From Bradyrhizobium xenonodulans (GTDB taxonomy: Bacteria; Pseudomonadota; Alphaproteobacteria; Rhizobiales; Xanthobacteraceae), in assembly GCF_027594865.1 (NCBI RefSeq), contig NZ_CP089391.1, positions 6,974,501 through 7,038,500 on the forward strand: a DNA stretch of 64,000 bases. Reading direction: 5' to 3'. Position 1 is the first letter of the stretch; every line of letters starts with the position of its first letter. The position numbers and the translations under genes were made by a program. Positions 28,353-37,386 of the stretch are shown here, piece by piece. A model generated the notes under the pieces. The model saw nothing but the letters and a program-made list of their open reading frames with translations. It was not told the origin of the DNA and searched no databases.

Positions 28353-29684
28353 CTACTGGCCCACCGGATCGTCACCGGAGGTACGGATCTTGATGGCGTG
28401 CTCCTTCGCATAGGCCGTCGACGATTTCTCGATGATCGGGCGGAGGAACGCCCAGTCGGGCGCGATCCAGTCCGAGACGACCTTCCACTTGCTACCGTCC
28501 CACTGCTGGAAGGTGACCCGGCCGTCGCCTTCATGATTGTCCCAGGTGACGTTGATCGAGTGGAACAGGCCCTTGGCGCCCAACGCCTCCACCCGTGCCG
28601 GATCGAGTTGCAGGTGCTCAAAGCCCCAACGGACCTCGTCGCCGTTCAAGGTACGCTTACCGAACTTTGCCTGCGCAATCCGGACCGCTTCGACGTTGAG
28701 GATTCCGTTTACGATCCCAAGGTTGTGATAGACACTGCCGATCCGCTTCTTATCGTCGAGATTGCCCTTGTTCGCGCCATAGACGGTCTTGATCACCTCC
28801 TGCAGCACCGGATATTCGGCGCCAGAGGCCTGGGTCGTGATTGCAATGTAACCCTTGGCCGCATCGCCGGCGGGGATGACGTCCTCCTCGGAATTGGACC
28901 ATACATTGCCGATGATGTGGTCAGCGGGGAAGCCGACCTTCTGCGCGGTTTTCAGGGCCACCGGGTTCATCACGCCCCAGCCGCGCAGCACCACATAATC
29001 CGGCTTCGCCCGACGGATCGAGAGCCATTGCGATTGCTGCTCATTGCCGGGATGCGGCACCTCGATCTGCTCGAGGCCAAACCCGTATTTGTCCGCCAGC
29101 AGCTTGTAGATCGGAATCGTCTCCTTGCCGTAGGGCGAACCATGATAGAGCACGGCAATCTTCTTGCCCTTCAGCTGGTCCGGACCGCCCTCCCTTGAGG
29201 CAATGTAGTTCACGATGCCGGAGGTCTCGCTGTAGGGATTGAGCAGCAGCGGAAACACGTAAGGGAATATACGGCCATCGGTCGAATCGGTACGACCGTG
29301 ATTGATGGTGATCAGCGGCACCTTGTCCTTGGTGATGCGGTCGATCATGGCATAGGCAATGCCGACCGACAGCGGATTCCAGGCTGCGATTCCTGGGCGG
29401 CTCTTCAGCCGCTCATAGACTTCGATGCCACGCTCGACCTCGTACTGGGTCTCGCCTTCATCCCAGGTCAGCTTCACGCCGTTGACGCCACCATCCCGGG
29501 TGTTGACCAGATTGAGATAGTCGATGAAGCCCCCGAAGAACCCGGTGCCGCCCGCGGCATAGGGGCCAACGCGATAGCTCTGGAGCGGGAAAAACTGTTC
29601 GTCGGCGTGCGCCGCCAACGTACCGGTTAGACCGACGACGAGCGCCGCGCCCACCGTCACCTTCAAACGTCTCAACATGTTCAT
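28353..29684 (-). CDS. Periplasmic substrate-binding protein of the Liv-type ABC importer
   Basis: A 443-residue type I solute-binding protein with a signal peptide (LKVTVGAALVVGLTGTLAAHA, cleaved before DEQF). The mature part begins FFPLQSYRVGPYAAGGTGFFGG and contains LYHGSPYGKETIPIYKLL, the hinge region typical of LivK/amide-binding proteins. AAGGAG precedes the ATG at 29684. It sits between LivM and LivF genes. It is longer than classical LivK (~370), closer to binding proteins for aromatic or sulfur ligands. The ligand is not predictable by eye. Confidence 0.9.
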   Translation of the reverse strand: MNMLRRLKVTVGAALVVGLTGTLAAHADEQFFPLQSYRVGPYAAGGTGFFGGFIDYLNLVNTRDGGVNGVKLTWDEGETQYEVERGIEVYERLKSRPGIAAWNPLSVGIAYAMIDRITKDKVPLITINHGRTDSTDGRIFPYVFPLLLNPYSETSGIVNYIASREGGPDQLKGKKIAVLYHGSPYGKETIPIYKLLADKYGFGLEQIEVPHPGNEQQSQWLSIRRAKPDYVVLRGWGVMNPVALKTAQKVGFPADHIIGNVWSNSEEDVIPAGDAAKGYIAITTQASGAEYPVLQEVIKTVYGANKGNLDDKKRIGSVYHNLGIVNGILNVEAVRIAQAKFGKRTLNGDEVRWGFEHLQLDPARVEALGAKGLFHSINVTWDNHEGDGRVTFQQWDGSKWKVVSDWIAPDWAFLRPIIEKSSTAYAKEHAIKIRTSGDDPVGQ

Positions 29685-29711
29685 TGCAAGCTCCTTTTGA
29701 TGAAGTCCATC

Positions 29712-30758
29712 TCAACTCGGGATCGCTGGGCGATTCGCGGGCCGAACGGCGGACCAGGCACGGTCCCACAGGGCGATCAACCCGCGGGGCTCAGCGATCA
29801 GAAACACAATGATGAGCGCACCGATGATGATACGCTGGCTCATCTCCAGCACACCGGAATCGAACACGCTGCCGAACAAGGCGGCGCCGATCCGCGACAG
29901 CAGTAGCGGGAACACGACGATGAAGGCCGCGCCGGCGAAAGATCCGCGCAGCGATGCCAAGCCGCCGATGATGATGATGAACAGGATCTGGAACGAGCGA
30001 TCGAGATTGAAGCCGGCCGGCTCGACGGTGCGCAAATACGCAAACGCCCAGAGCACGCCGGCGACGCCGATGAGGAAGGACGAGGTCGCGAAGGCGAGTA
30101 GCTTGGTGCGCAGCAGCGGCACGCCGATCACCTTTGCCGCGATCTCGTGGTCGCGCACCGCGACGAAGTTGCGGCCGGACTGGGAGCGTACAAGTCGCAG
30201 GGTCAACAGCGTCAAGACGACCACGATCGTCAGCGAGAAGACGTAGCGTTCGGCGGCGCTGGTAAACGTGATGCTGCCAATCTTGAGAACCGGCGCGTCG
30301 ATCACCCCGGACGGATTGTCGTTGGAGAACCAGCCGAACTTGGTGAGCGCCCACTGCACGAAGAATTGCGCGGCGAGCGTCGATACCGCGAGATAGAAGC
30401 CACGCAGCCGCAGGCTCGGCAGCCCGAAAAGGATGCCGATTGCCGCCGCAATGCCGCCGGCCAGCACCAGATCGACGAGCAGCGGCAAGGCCGGGACGCG
30501 AAGATGGAGGTCGTAGGCGGCATACGCGCCGACAGCGAGGAAGGCCGCCGAACCAAGCGAAACCTGCCCCGCATAGCCGGTGAGGACGTTGAGCCCGACC
30601 GCGGCAAGCGCCAGCGCCAGGAACGGCGTGAGCACGGCATCCAGCACATAGTCCGATCCCGCAAGCGGAACGACGCCGTAGGCGGCCAAGATCGCGATGC
30701 CGATCCACAGCGTCTTGGTCGAAGGCCAGCGCAGTCTGGCGGGTGTAAGAGCGGTCAT
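29712..30758 (-). CDS. livM: Branched-chain-type ABC importer permease LivM
   Basis: A 348-residue inner-membrane permease with about nine hydrophobic segments, including WIGIAILAAYGVVPLAG and LALALAAVGLNVLTGYAGQVSLG, the conserved GYAGQxSLGxxAF signature of LivM. The cytoplasmic EAA-like region VRSQSGRNFVAVRDHEIAAK contacts the ATPases. It starts three bases after the stop of LivH on the same strand. Together with LivH it forms the channel of the importer. Confidence 0.93.
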   Translation of the reverse strand: MTALTPARLRWPSTKTLWIGIAILAAYGVVPLAGSDYVLDAVLTPFLALALAAVGLNVLTGYAGQVSLGSAAFLAVGAYAAYDLHLRVPALPLLVDLVLAGGIAAAIGILFGLPSLRLRGFYLAVSTLAAQFFVQWALTKFGWFSNDNPSGVIDAPVLKIGSITFTSAAERYVFSLTIVVVLTLLTLRLVRSQSGRNFVAVRDHEIAAKVIGVPLLRTKLLAFATSSFLIGVAGVLWAFAYLRTVEPAGFNLDRSFQILFIIIIGGLASLRGSFAGAAFIVVFPLLLSRIGAALFGSVFDSGVLEMSQRIIIGALIIVFLIAEPRGLIALWDRAWSAVRPANRPAIPS

Positions 30759-30761
30759 AGC

Positions 30762-31652
30762 CTACACCCTTTCCACCAGCTTCTGGCCGAACAGGCCAGA
30801 TGGCCGGATCAGCAAGAGTGCGAGTGCCACGACATAGGCCGCCCACGCCTCGATGCCGCCGCCAAAGAACGGCCCGACATAGACCTCTGCCAGTTTTTCG
30901 ATGGCGCCGACCAGGAGACCGCCGACGATTGCACCGGCGATCGAATCGAACCCGCCGAGCACCAGCACTGGCAGCGCTTTCAACACGACGAGCGACAGCG
31001 AGAACTGCACGCCGAGCCGTGCGCCCCACATGAGGCCGCCGACGAGAGCAACGATTCCGGCCACCGTCCAGACCGCGGCCCACACCCGCGGCAGCCGCAG
31101 GCCCACCGCAAGGGCGGCAAATTGATCATCGGCTACGGCACGAAACGACAGCCCGGTGCGGGTATAGCGAAAGAACAGCGCAAACAGCGCAACCAGGCTG
31201 CCCGCGACGGCCGCCGCAAACAGGTCGAACTGACTGATCAGCACGCCCGCCACTTCGAACGGCGTGTCGCTGATGCCGATGTCGAGACCATGCACCTGCG
31301 TGCCCCACAGAAGCTGCGCAGCGCCCTCGATCACGTAGGAGAGTCCGAGCGTCGCCATGAACAACGTAATCGGTGGCTGGTTGACCAGTGGCCGCAGCAC
31401 CGCCCGCTCAATGACGATGCCTAACACGATCATGATCGCCAGCGTTGCCGCCAGCGCTGCGGCAAACGATGTACCACGCTCGACCAGGCTAACGAAGGTC
31501 AGCGCCGCAAACAGCAGCATCGCGCCTTGCGCGAAGTTGAGCACGCCGGAGGTCTTGTAGATCAGCACGAACCCGATCGCCACCAGCGAGTACATTACCC
31601 CCGAAAGCAGGCCGCCAATCAGAACCTCAATCAGAAACTGAAAATCGATCAT
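30762..31652 (-). CDS. livH: Branched-chain-type ABC importer permease LivH
   Basis: A 296-residue inner-membrane permease. It begins FLIEVLIGGLLSGVMYSLVA and has the LivH signature SGVLNFAQGAMLLFAAL, then alternating hydrophobic helices and the cytoplasmic loop RYTRTGLSFRAVADDQFAAL. The start codon overlaps the stop of LivG (31652), so translation is coupled. It pairs with LivM. Confidence 0.93.
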   Translation of the reverse strand: MIDFQFLIEVLIGGLLSGVMYSLVAIGFVLIYKTSGVLNFAQGAMLLFAALTFVSLVERGTSFAAALAATLAIMIVLGIVIERAVLRPLVNQPPITLFMATLGLSYVIEGAAQLLWGTQVHGLDIGISDTPFEVAGVLISQFDLFAAAVAGSLVALFALFFRYTRTGLSFRAVADDQFAALAVGLRLPRVWAAVWTVAGIVALVGGLMWGARLGVQFSLSLVVLKALPVLVLGGFDSIAGAIVGGLLVGAIEKLAEVYVGPFFGGGIEAWAAYVVALALLLIRPSGLFGQKLVERV

Positions 31653-32575
31653 CAGATCGCAAGCTCCGTATCGTCCTCATGTGCGACGCCGAGATAGGCG
31701 TCGATCACTGCTGGGTCGGCACGGACCTGGTCGGGCGTGCCGTCGGCGATCTTTCGTCCGTAATCGAGCACGGCCACGCGGTCGGACAGCTCCATCACGA
31801 CGCCGATGTCATGCTCGATCAGGACGATGGTGGCGCCGAAGCTGTCGCGGGCGTTGCGCACATGTTGCGACAACTCCTGTTTCTCCGTGACCGTCACGCC
31901 GGCGAACGGCTCGTCCAGAAGCAGGAGTTTTGGCCGCACAACCAGTGCCCGCGCCAGTTCGACCCGCTTCTGGAGCCCGTAAGGCAGCGTTCCGACCATG
32001 CGATCTTGAACTTCGGAGAGGTGTAGGAAAGAGATCACCTCTTCCGCAGCCGCGCGATTCTCTGCCTCGATCCGCCGCGCCAATGGTGAGCCGACGATCT
32101 GCCGCAGAAGGCCCGCGCGCACGCGATGCGCCAGCCCCATCAGCACATTGTCGAAAACGGAAAGCCCCTTGAACAGGGCAAGGTTCTGAAACGTCCGGGC
32201 CACGCCATGCGTGGCAAGCTTCGACGTCGGCACTTCGCGAAATGAGCGATCGCCGAACCACACCTCGCCCTGATCGGGTCGATAAAGCCCGCTGACGATG
32301 TTGAGCAGCGAGCTTTTGCCGGCGCCGTTCGGCCCGATCACCGCCCGGATTTCGCCCTCGGCGACGTGCAGATCGACATCGAGAAGCGCCGCGACCCCGC
32401 CGAAAGTCAGCGAAATATTCGCAAGTCTGAGGACCGGCCGCGCGAGCGTTTGGCCGGCCTGCTCGGTGCGGCTCACTATCGCCTCACCCCGTTCTCCACG
32501 CGACGCACGCACGTCTCCATCCGGAGGCAGCTCCTCCAGCCGAAGTACGCCGGCTCCTGTCGCAATCCCCGCCAC
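31652..32575 (-). CDS. livG: Branched-chain-type ABC importer ATPase LivG
   Basis: A 307-residue ABC ATPase with Walker A GPNGAGKSSLLN, the LivG-type signature LPYGLQKRVELARAL, Walker B KLLLLDEPFAGV and LIEHDIGVVMELSDRV. The first ~45 residues are an extension not seen in typical LivG (~255 residues); a later start is possible but I see no better site. The gene begins 20 bases after the stop of SfnG and its stop overlaps the LivH start, showing one operon. Confidence 0.92.
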   Translation of the reverse strand: MAGIATGAGVLRLEELPPDGDVRASRGERGEAIVSRTEQAGQTLARPVLRLANISLTFGGVAALLDVDLHVAEGEIRAVIGPNGAGKSSLLNIVSGLYRPDQGEVWFGDRSFREVPTSKLATHGVARTFQNLALFKGLSVFDNVLMGLAHRVRAGLLRQIVGSPLARRIEAENRAAAEEVISFLHLSEVQDRMVGTLPYGLQKRVELARALVVRPKLLLLDEPFAGVTVTEKQELSQHVRNARDSFGATIVLIEHDIGVVMELSDRVAVLDYGRKIADGTPDQVRADPAVIDAYLGVAHEDDTELAI

Positions 32576-32595
32576 CTGGCTGCCTTTCCTTGCGC

Positions 32596-33702
32596 CTATT
32601 CAGCAGCCTGAACGTGCGCGGGCGCTCTCGCCTCGAGCTCGCGGACCAGCGGGATCACATGTTTGCCGAAATATTCGACCTCTTCCTGGAAATGCAGGAA
32701 CCCGAGCAGAATCAGATCAGCGCCCGCGCGTTTGAGCTCGATGATGCGTTCGGCGACCTGCTGCGGCGTGCCGATCAGATTCGAGCGGAAGCCGTCATTG
32801 TACTGGACGAGATCCTGGAAGGTGGATTTGGCCCAATTGCCCTCACGCTCAGGGCTGGCATTGCCGGCATTCTGGACCTCATGGTGGAAGCCGCGCACGG
32901 CATCCGGGATCGCTTTGTCGAGAATTTCCTGCAGGACGTCCCTGGCTTCCTTTTCGGTTTGCCGGACGATGCCGAACGCGTTGATGCCGATCTTGGTTCG
33001 CCAGTTCTTGCCGAACGCCTTTTCCTTGCTTCTGATGTCGTCGACTTGCGTCTTCAGGCCGTCTGGGGTGTTACCGTTGGTGAAATACCAGTCGGAGACG
33101 CGGGCGGCCATGTCGCGGGCAGCGCGCGAGGAACCGCCCTGGAAGATCTCCGGCAGTGGGTCGAGCGGCTTCGGCTTCACCGAGTAGTCGCGAAATCGGT
33201 AAAAGTCGCCGTTGAAGGTGAAGCTTTCCTCGTTCCAGATCCCACGCAGCGCGTTGATGAACTCTTCCGAGCGGCGGTAGCGCTCGTCATGATCCAGCCA
33301 GGGTTCGCCGATCGCATGGAATTCACCGCGGAACCAGCCTGAGACGATGTTGACCGCGACCCGGGCATTGGTCAGGTGGCTGATCGTCGCAATCTGCTTT
33401 GCGGCCAGCGCCGGATTCCATGGGCCGGGAAGGATGGCGGCGATGACGTTGAGCTTTTCAGTGGCTGCGAGAAGCGCGTGCGAGAAGCTGACGGATTCGT
33501 GCTGCTTGTCGGCACCATAGCCTGCGGTGAAGCGGATCTGGCTCAACGCGTAGTCGAAGCCAGCCTTCTCGGCGATCTGGGCCAGTTTGCGATTGTAATC
33601 GATTTCCCAACTGGTGCGCTGTTCGATCGAGGAAATGACGAGGCCGCCGGACACGTTCGGCACCCAATAGGCGAATTTGATGGCATTGCTGTTCGTGGTC
33701 AT
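32596..33702 (-). CDS. sfnG: Dimethyl sulfone monooxygenase-like enzyme (SfnG)
   Basis: A 368-residue LLM-class FMNH2-dependent monooxygenase very like SfnG, which oxidises dimethyl sulfone to methanesulfinate for sulfur supply. It opens IKFAYWVPNVSGGLVISSIE and contains YALSQIRFTAGYGA, AAILPGPWNPALAAKQIATI, VNIVSGWFRGEFHAIGEPWL and EIFQGGSSRAARDMAARVSD, all stretches I associate with SfnG. The ATG at 33702 follows GAGGTGACAGC. It is the first gene of the seven-gene operon running to 26275. No sigma-54-type activator gene (SfnR) is present in the window. Confidence 0.9.
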   Translation of the reverse strand: MTTNSNAIKFAYWVPNVSGGLVISSIEQRTSWEIDYNRKLAQIAEKAGFDYALSQIRFTAGYGADKQHESVSFSHALLAATEKLNVIAAILPGPWNPALAAKQIATISHLTNARVAVNIVSGWFRGEFHAIGEPWLDHDERYRRSEEFINALRGIWNEESFTFNGDFYRFRDYSVKPKPLDPLPEIFQGGSSRAARDMAARVSDWYFTNGNTPDGLKTQVDDIRSKEKAFGKNWRTKIGINAFGIVRQTEKEARDVLQEILDKAIPDAVRGFHHEVQNAGNASPEREGNWAKSTFQDLVQYNDGFRSNLIGTPQQVAERIIELKRAGADLILLGFLHFQEEVEYFGKHVIPLVRELEARAPAHVQAAE

Positions 33703-34362
33703 GCTGTCACCTCACGTGATTGGCTTGTGATGGGCGAACGGTGGGTTAAAGCAGGCAGCACAGTGCATTCACGCCGCTCGGGACAAGCGGGTGCATACCC
33801 AATTCAATCCGACGCTAAACTAGAAGTCGTAGAACTCTTGGCGATCTGCGGTGCAGGTGCCATTGACGCAGGATGGTCTCATCAACAGAGCGGCGCGCTC
33901 ACCATAAGACGCGAAGGACTCCGCGCGGCGGAACGGTCGGCCTCCTCGACGAGATCATTGCAAACCATCAGCGCTTCCCTCTCTCAAGCACCATTGATTG
34001 ACGATCGATAGTCCCAGAGAACCCATGAGCGCGCGAGTCTAAGACCAACTCTTTTTTGAGGTATCCGGGAAACTCATTTTTTTAGATTCGCAACAAGCGG
34101 CTTGTTTGTTGCTGCACGACCAAGACTCGCATCGCACAATCACCGATGCCGACATTCCCAGGTCGCGACCGTCTTAGGCAGACGACTCCCGCGTTGGGAG
34201 CGCAACCATTCATCTTCAAGCAGTCAGGCGTTGCCTCCAAGCGTTTTGTGGTGCTTTCACCTGGCCCGACGACCGACGCCGCGCCCCTCAGCCGTGGGAG
34301 CGCGAGCGCTCAGCGGGTCCCACCGCCCCCACACAAGCCGGAACCTCTGTCTACCTTGGGCT
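33703..34362. other. Intergenic region upstream of the sulfone operon
   Basis: About 660 bases holding the promoter region of the minus-strand sulfone operon. I see no gene. A T-rich stretch at 34051-34085 and poly-T at 34076-34082 make this the least GC-rich part nearby. No nod box or sigma-54 site is evident by eye. Confidence 0.4.
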
Positions 34363-34563
34363 TTATGGCGCTTGATTGCCGGCGCCGCGGCGTTGCTCGA
34401 CAAGTGCCCTCGCCGCGCGTTCCGCGGCGCGGGCGGAGCCGAAATGACCGCCGTCGAGGCTGTCAAAGACCCGCTCCGATGAGAAGAAGCGATAGCCGCG
34501 TCCGTCGCTGACGACGATACCAGCGGTTCGATCGAATACTTCGATGATATAGGCTTGGGACAT
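34363..34563 (-). CDS. Small hypothetical protein
   Basis: A 66-residue protein reading MSQAYIIEVFDRTAGIVVSD at its start and then a GRGYRFFSSERVFDSLDG segment and an alanine/arginine-rich helix (SARAAERAARALVEQRR). This pattern is familiar from small hypothetical proteins repeated in Bradyrhizobium genomes, but no function is known to me. The ATG at 34563 has only a CAGAG upstream; the open frame extends to 34644. Confidence 0.5.
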   Translation of the reverse strand: MSQAYIIEVFDRTAGIVVSDGRGYRFFSSERVFDSLDGGHFGSARAAERAARALVEQRRGAGNQAP

Positions 34564-35754
34564 CTCTGCGCGATCGCCGGACTCCGGCGCTCCTGCCTGA
34601 TTGTTGATCAATTCGGATTTGTTGGTACGATCAACTACAGACACCGGTCGCCGCCGAGACGCAGCGATGTGGCATGCGGCTTCGCATGTCGAACATCAAC
34701 CTTCCGTCGTTCGTTGGCATTGCGGCGACCCTGAGCAGCACGATCTGCTGCTGACGATTATCCGGCAGAACGGCACGATGGTCAATGCAATGGCTATCCA
34801 AAGTTGCCGAATTGGCGCGGCGCCGCATTCATCTCAGACTAGAAAGGAGCAAAGTTATAGCGACGCCGGCTGCAGAAGGTCGTTGCGGCGCGATGCCTCC
34901 TGATCGACCCTGGCTCGACGCGCGGGCCCAGGCCCCGCATTCGCACTCGGGAACATAGATCATTACGCGTCTCCAAATCTGCAAGCATCGACACTATGTT
35001 GCTAAAATGAATTGTCCTGCTCGCGTTTTTCGAGAGAATGCTTTTCTGCCAGTCTAAACGCCCTCACACGCACAAGATTGAATCGGTTCCGGTCGAGACC
35101 GCCGGGTGACACCGCAACGGTTTGTCCGTTCGATCGAAATCCGCCCACAGTGTTGGCGAGGTCATCACCGTGACCACGATGCCGCCCGCGACGGTATGTG
35201 AATTCGATCGACGCTGGTGCCGGATTGCGGCGCGAGCGCGCGCAAAGCAGTGACGTGTCCGTCATGAGTTCGTGTGCTTCATCCCGATCGTGCCGTTGCA
35301 CGACGCGGCGCGGATCGGGACCACATCGTCTCCCGGCGTCCGGCAAATATCTGCCGGCGGCAACGCGCCACCTCGCAAACAACCCGCCGTAAGATCATTT
35401 GGATGCGTACCTCCCTGCCGACGCAGCGCAGATCGGCAAGCTGTCCATGGTGGCGAGCGTTGATTCGGCGCGAAAGCATCCCGCACAACGGGCAGTCGGT
35501 CGCCGCCATCTCCGAACGCGCTGTCAGAATTATCTGAGTCGGTCGACTCGCTTAAGCTGTCAAACGCCAACCCACGAGGCACAAGTGACGAAATTCGAAA
35601 ACCAGTTCGTATGGCGTTGATGCCCATGGAGAATCGAGGTCGCCGGCGACACTCGTCGGAGTCGCACAAGGCCTCCGCACTCCAATGTCGATTTGCGTAT
35701 GATGTGATCACCTCGGTTGGCTAAATCCCGTCCGCCCAGCCGCGCTCACACAGC
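34564..35754. other. Long region without an intact gene
   Basis: About 1.2 kb of apparent decayed DNA between a small hypothetical gene and the relic regulator at 35755-35975. Several open frames of 60-150 codons exist on both strands but none has a motif, plausible start and ribosome site together. It probably includes eroded downstream parts of the LysR-like relic. Confidence 0.4.
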
Positions 35755-35975
35755 TCGCCCATCACGAAATTGCGCAAAGACTGCTTCCGCGTGCGGGTGC
35801 CGGTGAATGCTGACAGATCCATACAAAATCACGGGCTTGCCCGAGCTGGGTCGGCGACACCAGACGACCGTGGCTGCTGCCGCCGGCTTCACGGCGCGTC
35901 TTGGTTGCAGCCACTCTACTCACGGCAGAATGGCATGCGGTCGAGCGGGATCAGCTGAAGGCGCTTGTATCGCAC
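35755..35975 (-). pseudogene. Decayed LysR/NodD-like regulator (copy 3)
   Basis: On the minus strand a GTG at 35975 opens V-R-Y-K-R-L-Q-L, matching the NodD start MRFKGLDL. About 200 bases later another frame reads H-P-H-A-E-A-V-F-A-Q-F-R-D, which corresponds to the PTPRAEALAPAVRD segment of NodD. The spacing between the two is close to that in an intact nodD gene, with several frameshifts between. The relic reads away from the lysine-hydroxylase cluster that starts 95 bases on the other side, in the position a divergently transcribed regulator would occupy. Still a by-eye call. Confidence 0.5.
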
Positions 35976-36051
35976 GTGACGTCAGGTTGTAGGCTGCCAA
36001 TTCGAGTAGGTGACGTCCTTCGTCCTTCCGGATAGGTTTTACACGAGCGTG

Positions 36052-36065
36052 ACAGAGGCCTCTGT
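36052..36065. promoter_or_regulatory. 14-base perfect palindrome just before the hydroxylase ATG
   Basis: ACAGAGGCCTCTGT is a perfect inverted repeat ending four bases before the ATG at 36070. If translation starts at 36070 it lies in the leader over the ribosome-binding region and could be an operator or a hairpin; if the GTG at 36010 is used it is coding. The function is unproven. Confidence 0.35.
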
Positions 36066-36069
36066 GGAT

Positions 36070-37386
36070 ATGCTTGATGTCATTGGCATCGGGATCGGCC
36101 CGTTCAACCTCAGCCTAGCGGCACTGATTGAACCTACCCCGCTACGCGCGCTCTTTTTAGAGAAACGCGAGGGATTTTGTTGGCATCCGGGACTGGCGTT
36201 GCCGAACAGCCGGCTACAAGTGTCGCCACTTAAGGATTGCGTGACCCTGGTAGACCCTACCAGCCCCTATTCTTTCCTCAACTACCTGGCACTGCACGGG
36301 CGGCTCTACAGCTTCGTCAACAGACGCGACGCCTCAACCTCGCGGCGGGAATTTACCGACTATTACCAGTGGGTCGCACGACGGCTCAAGACGCTCCGCT
36401 TTGGCGAAGAGGTGGTCGACGTTGCGCCCTTCAGGGACGGCTACCGCGTCAACACGAGCACAACCACATACCTCGCGCGCGCTGTGGTGATAGGAGTTGG
36501 CGTAGAGCCGAAGATTCCAGCGTGTGCTAGGCCCCTGATCGGCAACGCCGTCTATCATGCGGCCGACTATCTCGAGCGGGATCCACCTTACGTCGGCGAG
36601 CATGTGCTCGTGGTGGGAGGTGGTCAGAGCGGTGCTGAGATTGTTGAGCACATGCTGAGTCGTCCCGTAGCGGCGCGGATTACGTGGGTGACGTCGCGGA
36701 CAAACCTGTTTGCAATGGACGACAACAGTTTCGTAAACGAGGCTTACATGCCGGGGTACAGCCGGCGTTTTCACGCTCTCCCGCTCCAGCAACGTCGTGC
36801 CATCGTGGAGCACGAGAAGCTGACAAGCGACGGCATTTCCGTTGAGTTGTGCAATCGCCTCTATGACATGTTGTACCAACGCGGCGTGGAGGGCACGCTG
36901 GATGACAGTTTTCGTTTGTTGTCCGGCGTTGTCCTAACGGACATCACGTCCCACAACAAACGTTGGCAAGTCGATCTGAGCGGGATCGCGGCGCCGCGAA
37001 ATCACAGCATCCTGGTTGATCGCATCGTGCTCGCCACAGGCTTCCAGCCGCGCACCCCACCGTTCTTGCAAACGCTCCTGCGCGGCGCGCACATGGAGGA
37101 TAGCCTGCCTGTCGTCGGCCCGGACTACGCGGTCCGGTTCGATCAGCACATGCCAGGGCCGGTATATTTGCAGAACCAAAGCCGCCTGCAGCATGGGCTG
37201 CAGAGCGTCAATTTATCGCTGGTCGCATACCGGAGCAGCCTCATCATCAACAGCCTGCTCGGACAACCATTCTATCTGGATACGTCAGATCGGCAGATCC
37301 TGGACGGTTATGACACTTCAGACATGCCCGAACCAGGCGGTCTGGATGCGATGCCGACCACGCAACAAATGGCCGCAATCACATGA
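36070..37386 (+). CDS. L-lysine N6-hydroxylase (hydrazine pathway)
   Basis: A ~438-residue flavin-dependent N-hydroxylating monooxygenase of the SidA/IucD family. It has the FAD motif IGIGIGPFNLSLAAL at the N-terminus, the family segments PNSRLQVSPLKDCVTLVDPT in part and SPYSFLNYL, and the NADPH motif VVGGGQSGAEIVEHML near residue 190. Late residues ATGFQPRTPPFL carry the usual second FAD contact. In siderophore pathways such enzymes make N6-hydroxylysine. Here the cupin and MetRS-like genes downstream point instead to N-N bond formation. The ATG at 36070 fits homologues; an in-frame GTG at 36010 is an alternative. First gene of the operon; its stop overlaps the MFS start. Confidence 0.9.
   Translation: MLDVIGIGIGPFNLSLAALIEPTPLRALFLEKREGFCWHPGLALPNSRLQVSPLKDCVTLVDPTSPYSFLNYLALHGRLYSFVNRRDASTSRREFTDYYQWVARRLKTLRFGEEVVDVAPFRDGYRVNTSTTTYLARAVVIGVGVEPKIPACARPLIGNAVYHAADYLERDPPYVGEHVLVVGGGQSGAEIVEHMLSRPVAARITWVTSRTNLFAMDDNSFVNEAYMPGYSRRFHALPLQQRRAIVEHEKLTSDGISVELCNRLYDMLYQRGVEGTLDDSFRLLSGVVLTDITSHNKRWQVDLSGIAAPRNHSILVDRIVLATGFQPRTPPFLQTLLRGAHMEDSLPVVGPDYAVRFDQHMPGPVYLQNQSRLQHGLQSVNLSLVAYRSSLIINSLLGQPFYLDTSDRQILDGYDTSDMPEPGGLDAMPTTQQMAAIT

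Noticed and set aside
29791..31083. 430-codon frame on the livM/livH strand, other register
   Set aside because: It spans two genes in the wrong frame and its product is arginine-rich without motifs.
30147..31424. 425-codon open frame antisense to livM/livH
   Set aside because: Its product is a low-complexity Arg/Gln/Glu/His-rich sequence, and the opposite strand encodes clear permeases. It is a high-GC shadow frame.
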